NCBI GenBank assembly: GCA_958346935.1
Contig: CATVTM010000076.1
Location: 1 to 9,137 of the forward strand
Source of the DNA: an uncultured Collinsella sp.
Lineage (GTDB): Bacteria > Actinomycetota > Coriobacteriia > Coriobacteriales > Coriobacteriaceae
Direction: 5' to 3'
Length of the DNA: 9,137 bases
The translations under genes were made by a program, and so were the position numbers. The notes below the pieces were generated by a model. The model worked only from the letters and a program-made list of their open reading frames with translations, did not search any database and was not told where the DNA came from. Each line of letters starts with the position of its first letter. Within the stretch, counting starts at the first letter, position 1. Shown here in pieces: positions 1 through 5,689 of the stretch.

Positions 1-190
1 GCTCAAGCTCTTCGGGAAACACGCGCGAGCAACCGGCAAGCTCGCCGTCTGCATAGAGCGTCACATGAATGCAGTTCGGATCCTCGTCGATAGCGTCGAA
101 CTCATTCTCGTAGCCCTGCTCGTCCATAAAAACGACGCGGCGCACCAGCGCCGCGTCATCAAAGCATCCCGTCTTAAGTTGGATATCCAT
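1..190 (-). CDS. GNAT family N-acetyltransferase, ElaA/YjcF-like (N-terminal part, cut by window edge)
   Basis: This is the first 63 codons of a gene that runs off the left edge. The start is the ATG at 190-188, preceded by a GAAGGGG ribosome binding site about 7 bases upstream. The protein begins with a short strand (MDIQLKTGCFDD). It then shows the pattern VRRVVFMDEQGYENEFD and, after a short spacer, an H-x-T-L-Y-x-D-G-x-L-A-G-C-S-R-V-F stretch. The R-x-x-V-F-x-x-E-Q-G...E-x-D...H order is typical of the N-terminal half of small GNAT acetyltransferases of the ElaA/YjcF type, which move an acetyl group from acetyl-CoA to an amine. The acetyl-CoA binding motif would lie beyond the edge, so the substrate is unknown. 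It sits 39 bases after the PHP phosphatase gene on the same strand and may be the last gene of that operon or an independent one. Confidence 0.8.
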   Translation of the reverse strand, partial: MDIQLKTGCFDDAALVRRVVFMDEQGYENEFDAIDEDPNCIHVTLYADGELAGCSRVFPEELE

Positions 191-229
191 GGCTGCCCCT
201 TCATTCAATGCGAACGTTAGGGACAGATT

Positions 230-880
230 TTAGCGAAAATGGGCTCCACGCACGCTAAACTTCGCGCGAGCCTTCGCCAGGCAGTCGTAATGACCCACGT
301 TATGGGCATCGCTCGCGATGAAGCTGTACAGGTTCTGATCGAACAGGCGCTGTGCCGGCTTTTTCTCGCGACCAAAGCGACCGCCGGCAATAAAGTCCGC
401 CGAAGCCTGCAGCTTGCAGCCCATATCGACCAGACGCTCCGCCACGCTTACATCCTTTTGAACCGCACGATAGCGCTCAGGATGAGCGATGATCACCTGG
501 TAGCCACGGCACTGCAAATCGTAAATCGTGTTCTCGTACTCTCTAAACGCATACGCATCGGCATGCGTCGAAAGCTCAAGCAGGAACTCATTGGTTCCAT
601 CGAAATGCAAGTGCTCCGCGGCATCGATACCAAGCTCAACGAGCTTTCGATGGTTGACCTCGAAGCCCATCTGGAGCGGAAAACCGTCAGCGTTATCGCG
701 CAGCAGCTCAAAGGCATCCCACATCTTGTCGTAATCAAAATAGGGATCACGGCAGTGAGGAGTGCAAACGATTCTGGTTACACCGGCCCGCTTGGCAGCC
801 TCGAGCATCGCCAAGCTCTCATCGAGATCGGCGGCGCCGTCGTCTACACCCGGCAAGATATGGCAATGAATGTCACGCAT
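230..880 (-). CDS. PHP-domain protein-tyrosine phosphatase, CpsB/CapC/YwqE family
   Basis: The 216-residue protein starts with the family's N-terminal metal motif, D-I-H-C-H-I-L-P-G-V-D-D-G (H5, H7, D13/D14). Further conserved metal or active-site positions are T-P-H42, E74-V-N, F-L-L-E-L-S (about 99-104), I-A-H133-P-E-R-Y and S-D191-A-H193. These are the signature blocks of the manganese-dependent polymerase-and-histidinol-phosphatase (PHP) phosphatases. In capsule loci such enzymes remove phosphate from the tyrosine-rich tail of the partner BY-kinase. It is somewhat shorter than the usual 240-255 residues, ending soon after the last metal motif, but no core motif is missing. The start ATG at 880 begins directly at the metal motif, as in relatives, with AAGG upstream. 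It lies 17 bases after the kinase stop, so the two are almost certainly co-transcribed. It is expected to be cytoplasmic. Confidence 0.9.
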   Translation of the reverse strand: MRDIHCHILPGVDDGAADLDESLAMLEAAKRAGVTRIVCTPHCRDPYFDYDKMWDAFELLRDNADGFPLQMGFEVNHRKLVELGIDAAEHLHFDGTNEFLLELSTHADAYAFREYENTIYDLQCRGYQVIIAHPERYRAVQKDVSVAERLVDMGCKLQASADFIAGGRFGREKKPAQRLFDQNLYSFIASDAHNVGHYDCLAKARAKFSVRGAHFR

Positions 881-897
881 AGGTCAGCCTTAATCAA

Positions 898-1635
898 CTA
901 AACGTTTGCTCGGTTGGTGAAGATGCCCTTTTTGGAAGTCCCCTGATCGTCGGAGCCCTTCTTCACCTTCTTACCGTCCTTGGTGTAGTAGGAGTAGTAG
1001 TACTCGCTGGTCTCGGTCTCGCAGTAGTTCATAACGGTACCGATGAGCTTGACCTTCTCGGACTTCTTAAGCTGACCGATGGCGTTGAGCGCCTCCTCGC
1101 GCTTGGTGAAATCCTCACGCACGACAAAAAGCGCACCGTCGGTCAGACTTGCGATCTCGGCAGCATCGATGAAGGTGCCGACCGGGGGAGCATCAAAGAT
1201 AACGTACTGGAACTTGGCGGACAGTGCCTTTACCAGCTTGGCAAAGCGGTGAGAGACGATGATGTCGGCAGGATTGGGAATATGCGGCTCGGCATCGAGG
1301 AAGTAGAAGTTCTTCTGACCCGTCTCGACAATTGCCTGGTCAATGGAGATCTGCTCGGAAAGAACCGCATAGAGTCCGCCGCGCGAACGAACGCCGAGCA
1401 TATCGGAAAGGGACCTGCGGCGCATATCGGCCTCGACCAGGAGCACGGACTTGCCGCTCGTGGCGATTGCCTGAGCAAGGTTAATGGAAACCGTAGACTT
1501 GCCCTCGTTGGGAATCGAGGAGGTAACGGTGATGGTGCGAATGGGGTCGTCCACACTCGCAAAGCGGATGTTGGCCAGAAGGGTCTTGGCGGCATTCTGT
1601 ACAACGAGCTTATCGGTGTTCTTTGCCTTAGCCAT
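898..1635 (-). CDS. BY-type tyrosine autokinase, CpsD/CapB/Wze family
   Basis: This 245-residue cytoplasmic P-loop kinase phosphorylates its own C-terminal tyrosines and controls capsule or exopolysaccharide polymerisation together with a membrane activator. After an N-terminal helix it has Walker A (T-S-S-I-P-N-E-G-K-S-T, residues 38-48), the BY-kinase Walker A' (V-L-L-V-E-A-D-M-R-R, 64-73), an I-P-N-P-A-D-I-I block (119-126) and Walker B (Y-V-I-F-D-A-P-P-V, 144-152). The tail carries a tyrosine cluster, E-Y-Y-Y-S-Y-Y, at Y212-Y214, Y216 and Y217, followed by a lysine-rich end. The first acidic residue of Walker A', usually Asp, is Glu68 here. It has no membrane segments, as in the split Gram-positive type. 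The ATG at 1635 lies 2 bases after the stop of the upstream gene, and its ribosome binding site (AAAGGTGG) overlaps the end of that gene, suggesting translational coupling. Confidence 0.94.
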   Translation of the reverse strand: MAKAKNTDKLVVQNAAKTLLANIRFASVDDPIRTITVTSSIPNEGKSTVSINLAQAIATSGKSVLLVEADMRRRSLSDMLGVRSRGGLYAVLSEQISIDQAIVETGQKNFYFLDAEPHIPNPADIIVSHRFAKLVKALSAKFQYVIFDAPPVGTFIDAAEIASLTDGALFVVREDFTKREEALNAIGQLKKSEKVKLIGTVMNYCETETSEYYYSYYTKDGKKVKKGSDDQGTSKKGIFTNRANV

Positions 1636-1637
1636 GC

Positions 1638-2294
1638 CTATTTACCACCTTTCATAGCCGGAATTCGGCCAACAACGGGAATACCCAGGAGCTCTTCTGC
1701 CTCTTCTGCACCGCGGATGCGGGTGTTGAGCATGTCTGCCAAAACGACATAGGCAACTGCGATAAAGATGCCCGCGAGGAACGCGACAGCAACGTACAGC
1801 ATACGCTTGGGACCGCTGGGGGCTTCGGGGGTCTTAGCCTCGTCGATAACGTTGATGCTCTGGGCAGCGCCGACGTTCTGAGCGACCGTACTCACCGAGC
1901 TGGCCATGGCCTTTGCGACCTTAGCCGTCTCCTTGGCATCGGTGCCGGTAACCGAAAGCGTAATGACACGCGTGGTGGTCTCGGAGGAAACAGACACCTT
2001 GTAGTCATCCAGATCGGTGAGGCCCAGTTCATTGGCTGCGCCGCTCTTAACGCTATCGCTATCCAGCAGCGTGGCGATATCGTTGGAAAGCATCTGACTC
2101 GCCGAGAGATCGTTGTAGCTCATCTGGCCGCTATCGTCGGTCTTGGCGAGAATGTACATGCTCGTCGTCGCGGTATAGGTGTTGTCCATCGCAACGAAGG
2201 ACACGATGCCCATGGCGATCGCGCAGACCACCGGAAGGGTGATGACCAGCTGAAGGTGCTTCTTCAGCAGCTGGAACAGTTCGAGAAGGGTCAT
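1638..2294 (-). CDS. Wzz/CpsC/CapA-type membrane modulator of tyrosine kinase and polysaccharide chain length
   Basis: This 218-residue protein has the architecture of Gram-positive polysaccharide co-polymerases. A short cytoplasmic N-terminus (M-T-L-L-E-L-F-Q-L-L-K-K) precedes a first membrane helix at about 15-35. An extracytoplasmic domain of about 130 residues carries the family's T-Y-T-A-T-T-S-M-Y-I start and a helix-rich centre. A proline-rich segment (T-P-E-A-P-S-G-P, 155-162) leads into a second membrane helix at about 165-186. The cytoplasmic tail ends in E-E-L-L-G-I-P-V-V-G-R-I-P. In this family the tail contacts and activates the separate BY-kinase, which is encoded 2 bases downstream, and the outer domain influences chain length. 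The ATG at 2294 has GAAAGG about 8 bases upstream. It is the first gene of the operon, with a candidate promoter about 50 bases upstream. No glycosyltransferase or polymerase gene is visible, so the polysaccharide is unknown. Confidence 0.9.
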   Translation of the reverse strand: MTLLELFQLLKKHLQLVITLPVVCAIAMGIVSFVAMDNTYTATTSMYILAKTDDSGQMSYNDLSASQMLSNDIATLLDSDSVKSGAANELGLTDLDDYKVSVSSETTTRVITLSVTGTDAKETAKVAKAMASSVSTVAQNVGAAQSINVIDEAKTPEAPSGPKRMLYVAVAFLAGIFIAVAYVVLADMLNTRIRGAEEAEELLGIPVVGRIPAMKGGK

Positions 2295-2341
2295 GCAGCT
2301 TGCCTTTCATTTCCCCAGTTCGGATTGACAAAACTGTCCGT

Positions 2342-2370
2342 ATGTTATCGCATCTTTTTACCGAGACCAA
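2342..2370 (-). promoter_or_regulatory. Candidate sigma-70-type promoter of the capsule-control operon
   Basis: On the minus strand TTGGTC (2370-2365) and TAACAT (2347-2342) are separated by 17 bases. The predicted transcript start near 2335 would leave a leader of about 40 bases before the ATG at 2294. Spacing and position fit well. The hexamers each match the consensus only in part, so this is an assignment by eye. Confidence 0.45.
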
Positions 2371-2386
2371 ACTCTATACATAAGAA

Positions 2387-2400
2387 ACAGGCTCTCCTGT
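2387..2400. repeat. Short inverted repeat upstream of the capsule-operon promoter
   Basis: ACAGG and CCTGT form a perfect 5-base inverted repeat around a 4-base loop. The repeat lies 16 bases upstream of the candidate -35 hexamer. On the minus strand it is followed by TTTCTTA, so it could be a weak second terminator. It could also be an operator half-site pair. The arms are short and chance is a real alternative. Confidence 0.3.
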
Positions 2401-2435
2401 AAAAATGTCGGAAGCAATCGTAAAATTGCACAACA

Positions 2436-2464
2436 ACGCCGCACCCGAAAGTCAAATGCGGCGT
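2436..2464 (-). terminator. Candidate terminator after phoR
   Basis: ACGCCGCA (2436-2443) and TGCGGCGT (2457-2464) form a perfect 8-base GC-rich stem with a 13-base loop, 26 bases after the phoR stop. On the minus strand the stem is followed by TGTTGTGCAATTTT, which is T-rich but interrupted, so termination may be partial. The site separates the phosphate block from the capsule-control operon. Confidence 0.55.
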
Positions 2465-2489
2465 CTGCATCAATATCTATGTTGTATCG

Positions 2490-3914
2490 CTATGCGAATG
2501 GCTCGTCCTGCTGTATGGGAAACGTCACCGTAATGGTGGTTCCCACGCCCAACGCGCTCGACAAATCGAGCGTGGCGTGATGATACAGGGCCGCATGCTT
2601 GACAATGGCAAGCCCCAGGCCGGTTCCGCCGCGTGCCTTGGACCTACTCTTGTCCACGCGATAGAACCGCTCAAATACCTTGCCCTGTTCTTCAGGCGCG
2701 ATACCGATTCCCGTGTCGGCGACCGCGAGGAACGGATGGCCTTCGTCGTTGGTGCCGCACTGCAGCGTAACCGTACCGCCGGGCCGATTGTAGCGGATGG
2801 CGTTGCTTGCCAGATTATAGATGAGCTCGTCGATCAAGCGCGACACGCCTTCGATGACCACAGGCTTGGTCTCATGACTTATCGTCACATTCGCCTGACG
2901 GGCGACCTGTTCAAGACGCTGCTCAACCGCGTAGATGGCACGCGAGAGCTCAATAGGCTCCGTGGACCCAATGGGCACCGCCTCGCCCTCAGTTGCACGC
3001 TCGGCCTCGTCCAAGTTAGACAGCGTAAGGATATCGTTGACAAGCGCTGCCAAGCGGCCCGCCTCACGATAGATGCGACCGCCAAAGTTGCGCAGGTCGC
3101 CCTCGCCCTCGACCATGCCGTTTGCGATGAGCTCGGCATAGCCCGAAATCGCCGTAAGCGGCGTCTTGAGCTCATGGGTGATATTCGCCGTGAACTCGCG
3201 GCGCATACGGTCGTTGTCCGCCAGCACCGCCATTTGGCGCTTGAGCTCCTGGCGCTGCGACTCGATACGCTCAAGCATGGGGACCATCTCGGCATAGGCA
3301 TGTTCATAGCTACGGCGCGGGTGGTCCAAATCGACCTCCTGCAGCGGCGCAATGATGGCACGGGATTCGCGGCGCGCCATAAAAAACGAGAGTACCGCGC
3401 CCGCCGCCGCGATAAGCAGCATCGGCGCCACCAGCGAAAGCAAAATCGCCGCGACGCCAGGCTGGGCTTGCGCCAAACGAACGACCTGACCGTTATCAAG
3501 GGCGACGGCGCGATATAGCATAATCTCGTCGAGCGTGGCGCTCGAGCGCTCCGCGGAGCCCGAACCGCTCTCAAGGGCCTCAACGACCTCGGGGCGATCG
3601 CCATGGTTGGGCAACATGGAAGGAGACGCCTCGTTGTCGTAGGCGACCGATCCATCCCTGTTGATCAGCGTGATACGAAGGTCCTCGCGATCGAGGCTTC
3701 GCAAAAATGCGATGGGTTCCTTCTGCTCGTTTAAGGCGGCGGCAATAAGCTCGGTTTCTTGCGAAAGGTTGGCACTCGTGGCATCTGCCAAGGTGTTTTG
3801 CACAAAGAACGCACCCAGCACCGTAAACGCCAAAATGACGGACATTGCGCAGACAAATATCGTCGCAAACACGCGATGCGAGAGCGTGTGTTTTCCCTGA
3901 GGGGCAAAGACCAC
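2490..3914 (-). CDS. phoR: Phosphate regulon sensor histidine kinase PhoR
   Basis: This 474-residue membrane kinase is predicted to sense phosphate status, probably through the Pst transporter, and to phosphorylate PhoB. Membrane helices lie at about 15-38 and 155-180. They flank an extracytoplasmic domain of about 115 residues with the PhoR-type PAS-like pattern I-T-L-I-N-R-D-G-S-V-A-Y-D-N (81-94) and N-H-G-D-R-P-E-V (103-110). The cytoplasmic part has the phospho-acceptor box F-T-A-N-I-T-H247-E-L-K-T-P-L, an N-box around N367/N371, the G1 box A-D400-T-G-I-G, the F-box F-E-R-F-Y-R-V-D and G2 G-G-T-G-L-G-L-A. The linker from helix 2 to the H-box is about 60 residues, so no internal PAS domain fits; a degenerate HAMP-like linker is possible. 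The start is the GTG at 3914, chosen because a strong GGAGGAG site lies 6 bases upstream within the end of phoB. Confidence 0.92.
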   Translation of the reverse strand: MVFAPQGKHTLSHRVFATIFVCAMSVILAFTVLGAFFVQNTLADATSANLSQETELIAAALNEQKEPIAFLRSLDREDLRITLINRDGSVAYDNEASPSMLPNHGDRPEVVEALESGSGSAERSSATLDEIMLYRAVALDNGQVVRLAQAQPGVAAILLSLVAPMLLIAAAGAVLSFFMARRESRAIIAPLQEVDLDHPRRSYEHAYAEMVPMLERIESQRQELKRQMAVLADNDRMRREFTANITHELKTPLTAISGYAELIANGMVEGEGDLRNFGGRIYREAGRLAALVNDILTLSNLDEAERATEGEAVPIGSTEPIELSRAIYAVEQRLEQVARQANVTISHETKPVVIEGVSRLIDELIYNLASNAIRYNRPGGTVTLQCGTNDEGHPFLAVADTGIGIAPEEQGKVFERFYRVDKSRSKARGGTGLGLAIVKHAALYHHATLDLSSALGVGTTITVTFPIQQDEPFA

Positions 3915-3917
3915 GGG

Positions 3918-4646
3918 CTACTCCTCCGTTGCGGCGTCCGCAATGCCGGCATCTTCGGTATCGCCACCAGCGGAAGGCTCGGCCAGACGATAGCCCACGC
4001 CGCGCACGGTCTCGATAGCGCTGGCACGCTCGCCGAGCTTTTGGCGAAGCGTCTGTACGTGAACGTCGACGGTACGCGAGCCGCCATCGAAGTCCCAGCC
4101 CCACACGCTCTGCAGCAGCGACTCGCGAGTAAAGACCACACCGGGTTTGCGCATAAGATACTCGAGCAAATCGAACTCGCGCAAAGTAAGCTTGAGTGGC
4201 TCACCGGCAACGGTCACCTCGCGATGGCTGGGCGAAAGCACGATATCGCCCACGCTGAGCACATCACTCACCTGCTTGACCATACCGCCGCGGCGCAGCA
4301 GCGCACGGCAACGGCTGGCGAGCTCCATGAGCGAAAACGGCTTAGTCAGATAATCGTCGGCACCGCCATCGAGCGCCATCACCTTATCGAGCTCGGTATC
4401 TTTGGCGGTGAGCATCATGATGGGCACCGTCGCCGTCAGGCGGTCGGCGCGCAGGCGACGCATAATTGCCAAACCGTCGGTATCGGGCAGCATGATGTCG
4501 AGCAGGACGGCATCGGGTACCCGTCGCGCCACGGCGGCCTTAAACTCGCCATCGCACGAAAAGCCTTCGGCCTCGATTCCCTGCTTGCGCAGTGCATAGA
4601 CCGTCAAATCCCTGATGTTGTCATCGTCCTCGACGTAATAGATCAT
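3918..4646 (-). CDS. phoB: Phosphate regulon response regulator PhoB/PhoP, OmpR family
   Basis: This 242-residue DNA-binding response regulator has a receiver domain at 1-118 with acidic pocket E6/D7/D8, phospho-acceptor D50 (L-L-D-I-M-L-P), T80 and K102 (D-D-Y-L-T-K-P-F). A winged-helix domain follows at about 128-222 (L-T-L-R-E-F-D-L-L-E-Y-L; R-T-V-D-V-H-V-Q-T-L-R; V-R-G-V-G-Y-R-L). A 20-residue acidic, alanine-rich tail (after L221) extends past the usual end. A start at 4670 is also open and would add eight residues (M-P-A-A-K-G-F-N). I chose the ATG at 4646 because AAAGGGG lies 6 bases upstream and M-I-Y-Y-V-E-D-D-D is the normal receiver start. The phosphate assignment rests on the neighbours pstB upstream and phoR 3 bases downstream, since OmpR-family sequences alone do not settle the signal. 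Confidence 0.9.
   Translation of the reverse strand: MIYYVEDDDNIRDLTVYALRKQGIEAEGFSCDGEFKAAVARRVPDAVLLDIMLPDTDGLAIMRRLRADRLTATVPIMMLTAKDTELDKVMALDGGADDYLTKPFSLMELASRCRALLRRGGMVKQVSDVLSVGDIVLSPSHREVTVAGEPLKLTLREFDLLEYLMRKPGVVFTRESLLQSVWGWDFDGGSRTVDVHVQTLRQKLGERASAIETVRGVGYRLAEPSAGGDTEDAGIADAATEE
3921..3927 (-). promoter_or_regulatory. Ribosome binding site that fixes the GTG start of phoR
   Basis: GGAGGAG on the minus strand lies 6 bases before the GTG at 3914, inside the last codons of phoB. The phoB stop TAG falls between the site and the GTG, so phoB and phoR are probably translationally coupled. Confidence 0.75.
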
Positions 4647-4652
4647 GTTGAA

Positions 4653-4659
4653 CCCCTTT
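4653..4659 (-). promoter_or_regulatory. Ribosome binding site that fixes the ATG start of phoB
   Basis: AAAGGGG on the minus strand ends 6 bases before the ATG at 4646. It argues against the longer in-frame start at 4670, which would place this site inside the coding region. Confidence 0.65.
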
Positions 4660-4686
4660 GCGGCCGGCATGACCGCATCTTAACCC

Positions 4687-4700
4687 TAAAGGTACCTTTA
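4687..4700. repeat. 14-base perfect palindrome between pstB and phoB
   Basis: TAAAGGTACCTTTA reads the same on both strands. It lies in the 64-base gap between the pstB stop and the phoB start. As RNA it could form only a 5-base, AT-rich stem with a GTAC loop and no U-run after it, so it is a poor terminator. A dimeric repressor site, a processing site or chance are the alternatives. Confidence 0.6.
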
Positions 4701-4710
4701 CTAGATGGTA

Positions 4711-5586
4711 TCAGCCAAAACGTCCCGTTAAATAATCCGCCGTGCGCGGGTCGGTGGGATTTTTGAAGAGCTGAGCGGTGGGTGCGTGCTCCACCAACTC
4801 ACCCAGCAAGAAAAACGCGACCGAGTCGGAGATGCGCGCCGCCTGCTGCATATTGTGCGTAACGACCACGAGCGTACAGGTCTCTTTGAGCTCGCAGGCC
4901 AGCTGCTCAACCACCAGCGTCGACACGGGATCGAGAGCGCTCGTGGGCTCGTCCATCAGCAGAATATCGGGCTGCACGGCAAGCGCGCGGGCGATGCACA
5001 GACGCTGCTGCTGCCCGCCCGAAAGGCCCAGCCCCGACTCCTTGAGTTTGTCCTTGACCTCATCCCATAGCGCAGCGCGACGAAGAGAGTCCTCGACCAA
5101 CTCATCCAGAACGGCGCGGTCGCGCACGCCCATGCCGCGTGGACCATACGCGACGTTGTCGTAGATGCTCATGGGAAACGGGTTGGGGCGCTGGAACACC
5201 ATGCCCACGCGCTGGCGCAGGCGGCAGATGTCGTAGTCGCCCAGGATATCCTGGCCGTCGAGCGCGATCTTACCCTCGATGCGGCAGTCCTTGATGTCGT
5301 CGTTCATGCGGTTAAAGCAACGCAGCAGCGTCGACTTGCCGCAGCCCGAAGGCCCGATGAACGAGGTGATCTGCTTGTCGCGAATCTTGATGGATACGTC
5401 CTTGAGCGCGTGGTGGTCGCCATAGAACAGATCGAGGCCCTCGACGTCGATGCGCGTCGACGAGGCGGCAAGATCCTGCGCCGTGGGACGAGTCGCGTCC
5501 CCGACTTCGCGCTCGTGCGCAGCCTCGGCTTGCGCCTCCATTAGCTCCTCGAGCTCCGTGGGCTCCATAGCCGCAGCAGCCGTCAT
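4711..5586 (-). CDS. pstB: Phosphate ABC transporter ATP-binding protein PstB
   Basis: This 291-residue ATPase should power phosphate import through a PstSCA complex on the inner face of the membrane. It has Walker A G-P-S-G-C-G-K-S-T (78-86), the PstB-typical F-N-R-M-N-D (91-96), Q-loop F-Q132-R-P-N-P-F-P-M-S-I-Y-D-N-V, signature L-S-G-G-Q (188-192), Walker B I-L-L-M-D-E-P (208-214), D-loop S-A-L-D, switch H244 and the C-terminal A-D-Y-L-T-G-R-F-G. About 45 residues before the ATPase fold (acidic, alanine- and glutamate-rich, probably helical) are extra compared with the usual length of roughly 250. A GTG at 5601 is in frame, but the ribosome binding site would lie inside it. The ATG at 5586 has GGAGGT at the right distance and was chosen. 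No pstS, pstC, pstA or phoU is visible. Transcription probably continues into phoB and phoR. Confidence 0.95.
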   Translation of the reverse strand: MTAAAAMEPTELEELMEAQAEAAHEREVGDATRPTAQDLAASSTRIDVEGLDLFYGDHHALKDVSIKIRDKQITSFIGPSGCGKSTLLRCFNRMNDDIKDCRIEGKIALDGQDILGDYDICRLRQRVGMVFQRPNPFPMSIYDNVAYGPRGMGVRDRAVLDELVEDSLRRAALWDEVKDKLKESGLGLSGGQQQRLCIARALAVQPDILLMDEPTSALDPVSTLVVEQLACELKETCTLVVVTHNMQQAARISDSVAFFLLGELVEHAPTAQLFKNPTDPRTADYLTGRFG

Positions 5587-5593
5587 ACCGCAT

Positions 5594-5599
5594 ACCTCC
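5594..5599 (-). promoter_or_regulatory. Ribosome binding site that fixes the start of pstB
   Basis: GGAGGT on the minus strand lies 7 bases before the ATG at 5586. The upstream in-frame GTG at 5601 overlaps this site and has no good site of its own, so the shorter protein is preferred. Confidence 0.75.
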
Positions 5600-5661
5600 A
5601 CATCGATATCAATTCAGCAGTATCGATAGTAGGAATCGCGGCTCATATGCACGTGAGCGCA

Positions 5662-5680
5662 TTGTCAGGTGTTTGTAAGG
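5662..5680 (-). promoter_or_regulatory. Candidate PHO box: tandem 11-base direct repeat upstream of pstB
   Basis: On the plus strand TTGTCAGG (5662-5669) and TTGTAAGG (5673-5680) match at 7 of 8 positions with an 11-base period. On the coding strand this reads TTACAA, 5 bases, TGACAA. Two hexamer-like units one helical turn apart are the known layout of PhoB/PhoP binding sites. The site lies about 80 bases upstream of the pstB ATG, just after the stop of the histidine kinase gene. A downstream -10 element is not obvious (CATATG at 5649-5644 and TACTAT at 5631-5626 are weak options). Confidence 0.5.
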
Positions 5681-5689
5681 GCGCCTACG

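Noticed and set aside
215..235. A GGGACAGATTTTAG string reminiscent of REP-type intergenic repeats
   Set aside because: There is only one copy, no clear stem (about 5 bases with a wobble pair) and no transposase nearby, so a mobile repeat cannot be supported.
239..901. A 220-codon plus-strand open frame opposite the PHP phosphatase
   Set aside because: The minus-strand protein has all the PHP metal motifs and fits the capsule operon; the plus-strand frame has no support.
2577..3518. A 313-codon plus-strand open frame opposite phoR
   Set aside because: The minus strand carries every histidine kinase box in order. The antisense translation is arginine- and histidine-rich, typical of shadow frames.
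3759..4766. A 335-codon plus-strand open frame opposite phoB and the end of pstB
   Set aside because: It overlaps clear receiver and winged-helix coding sequence on the other strand, crosses two genes, and its translation looks like composition-driven sequence without domain motifs.
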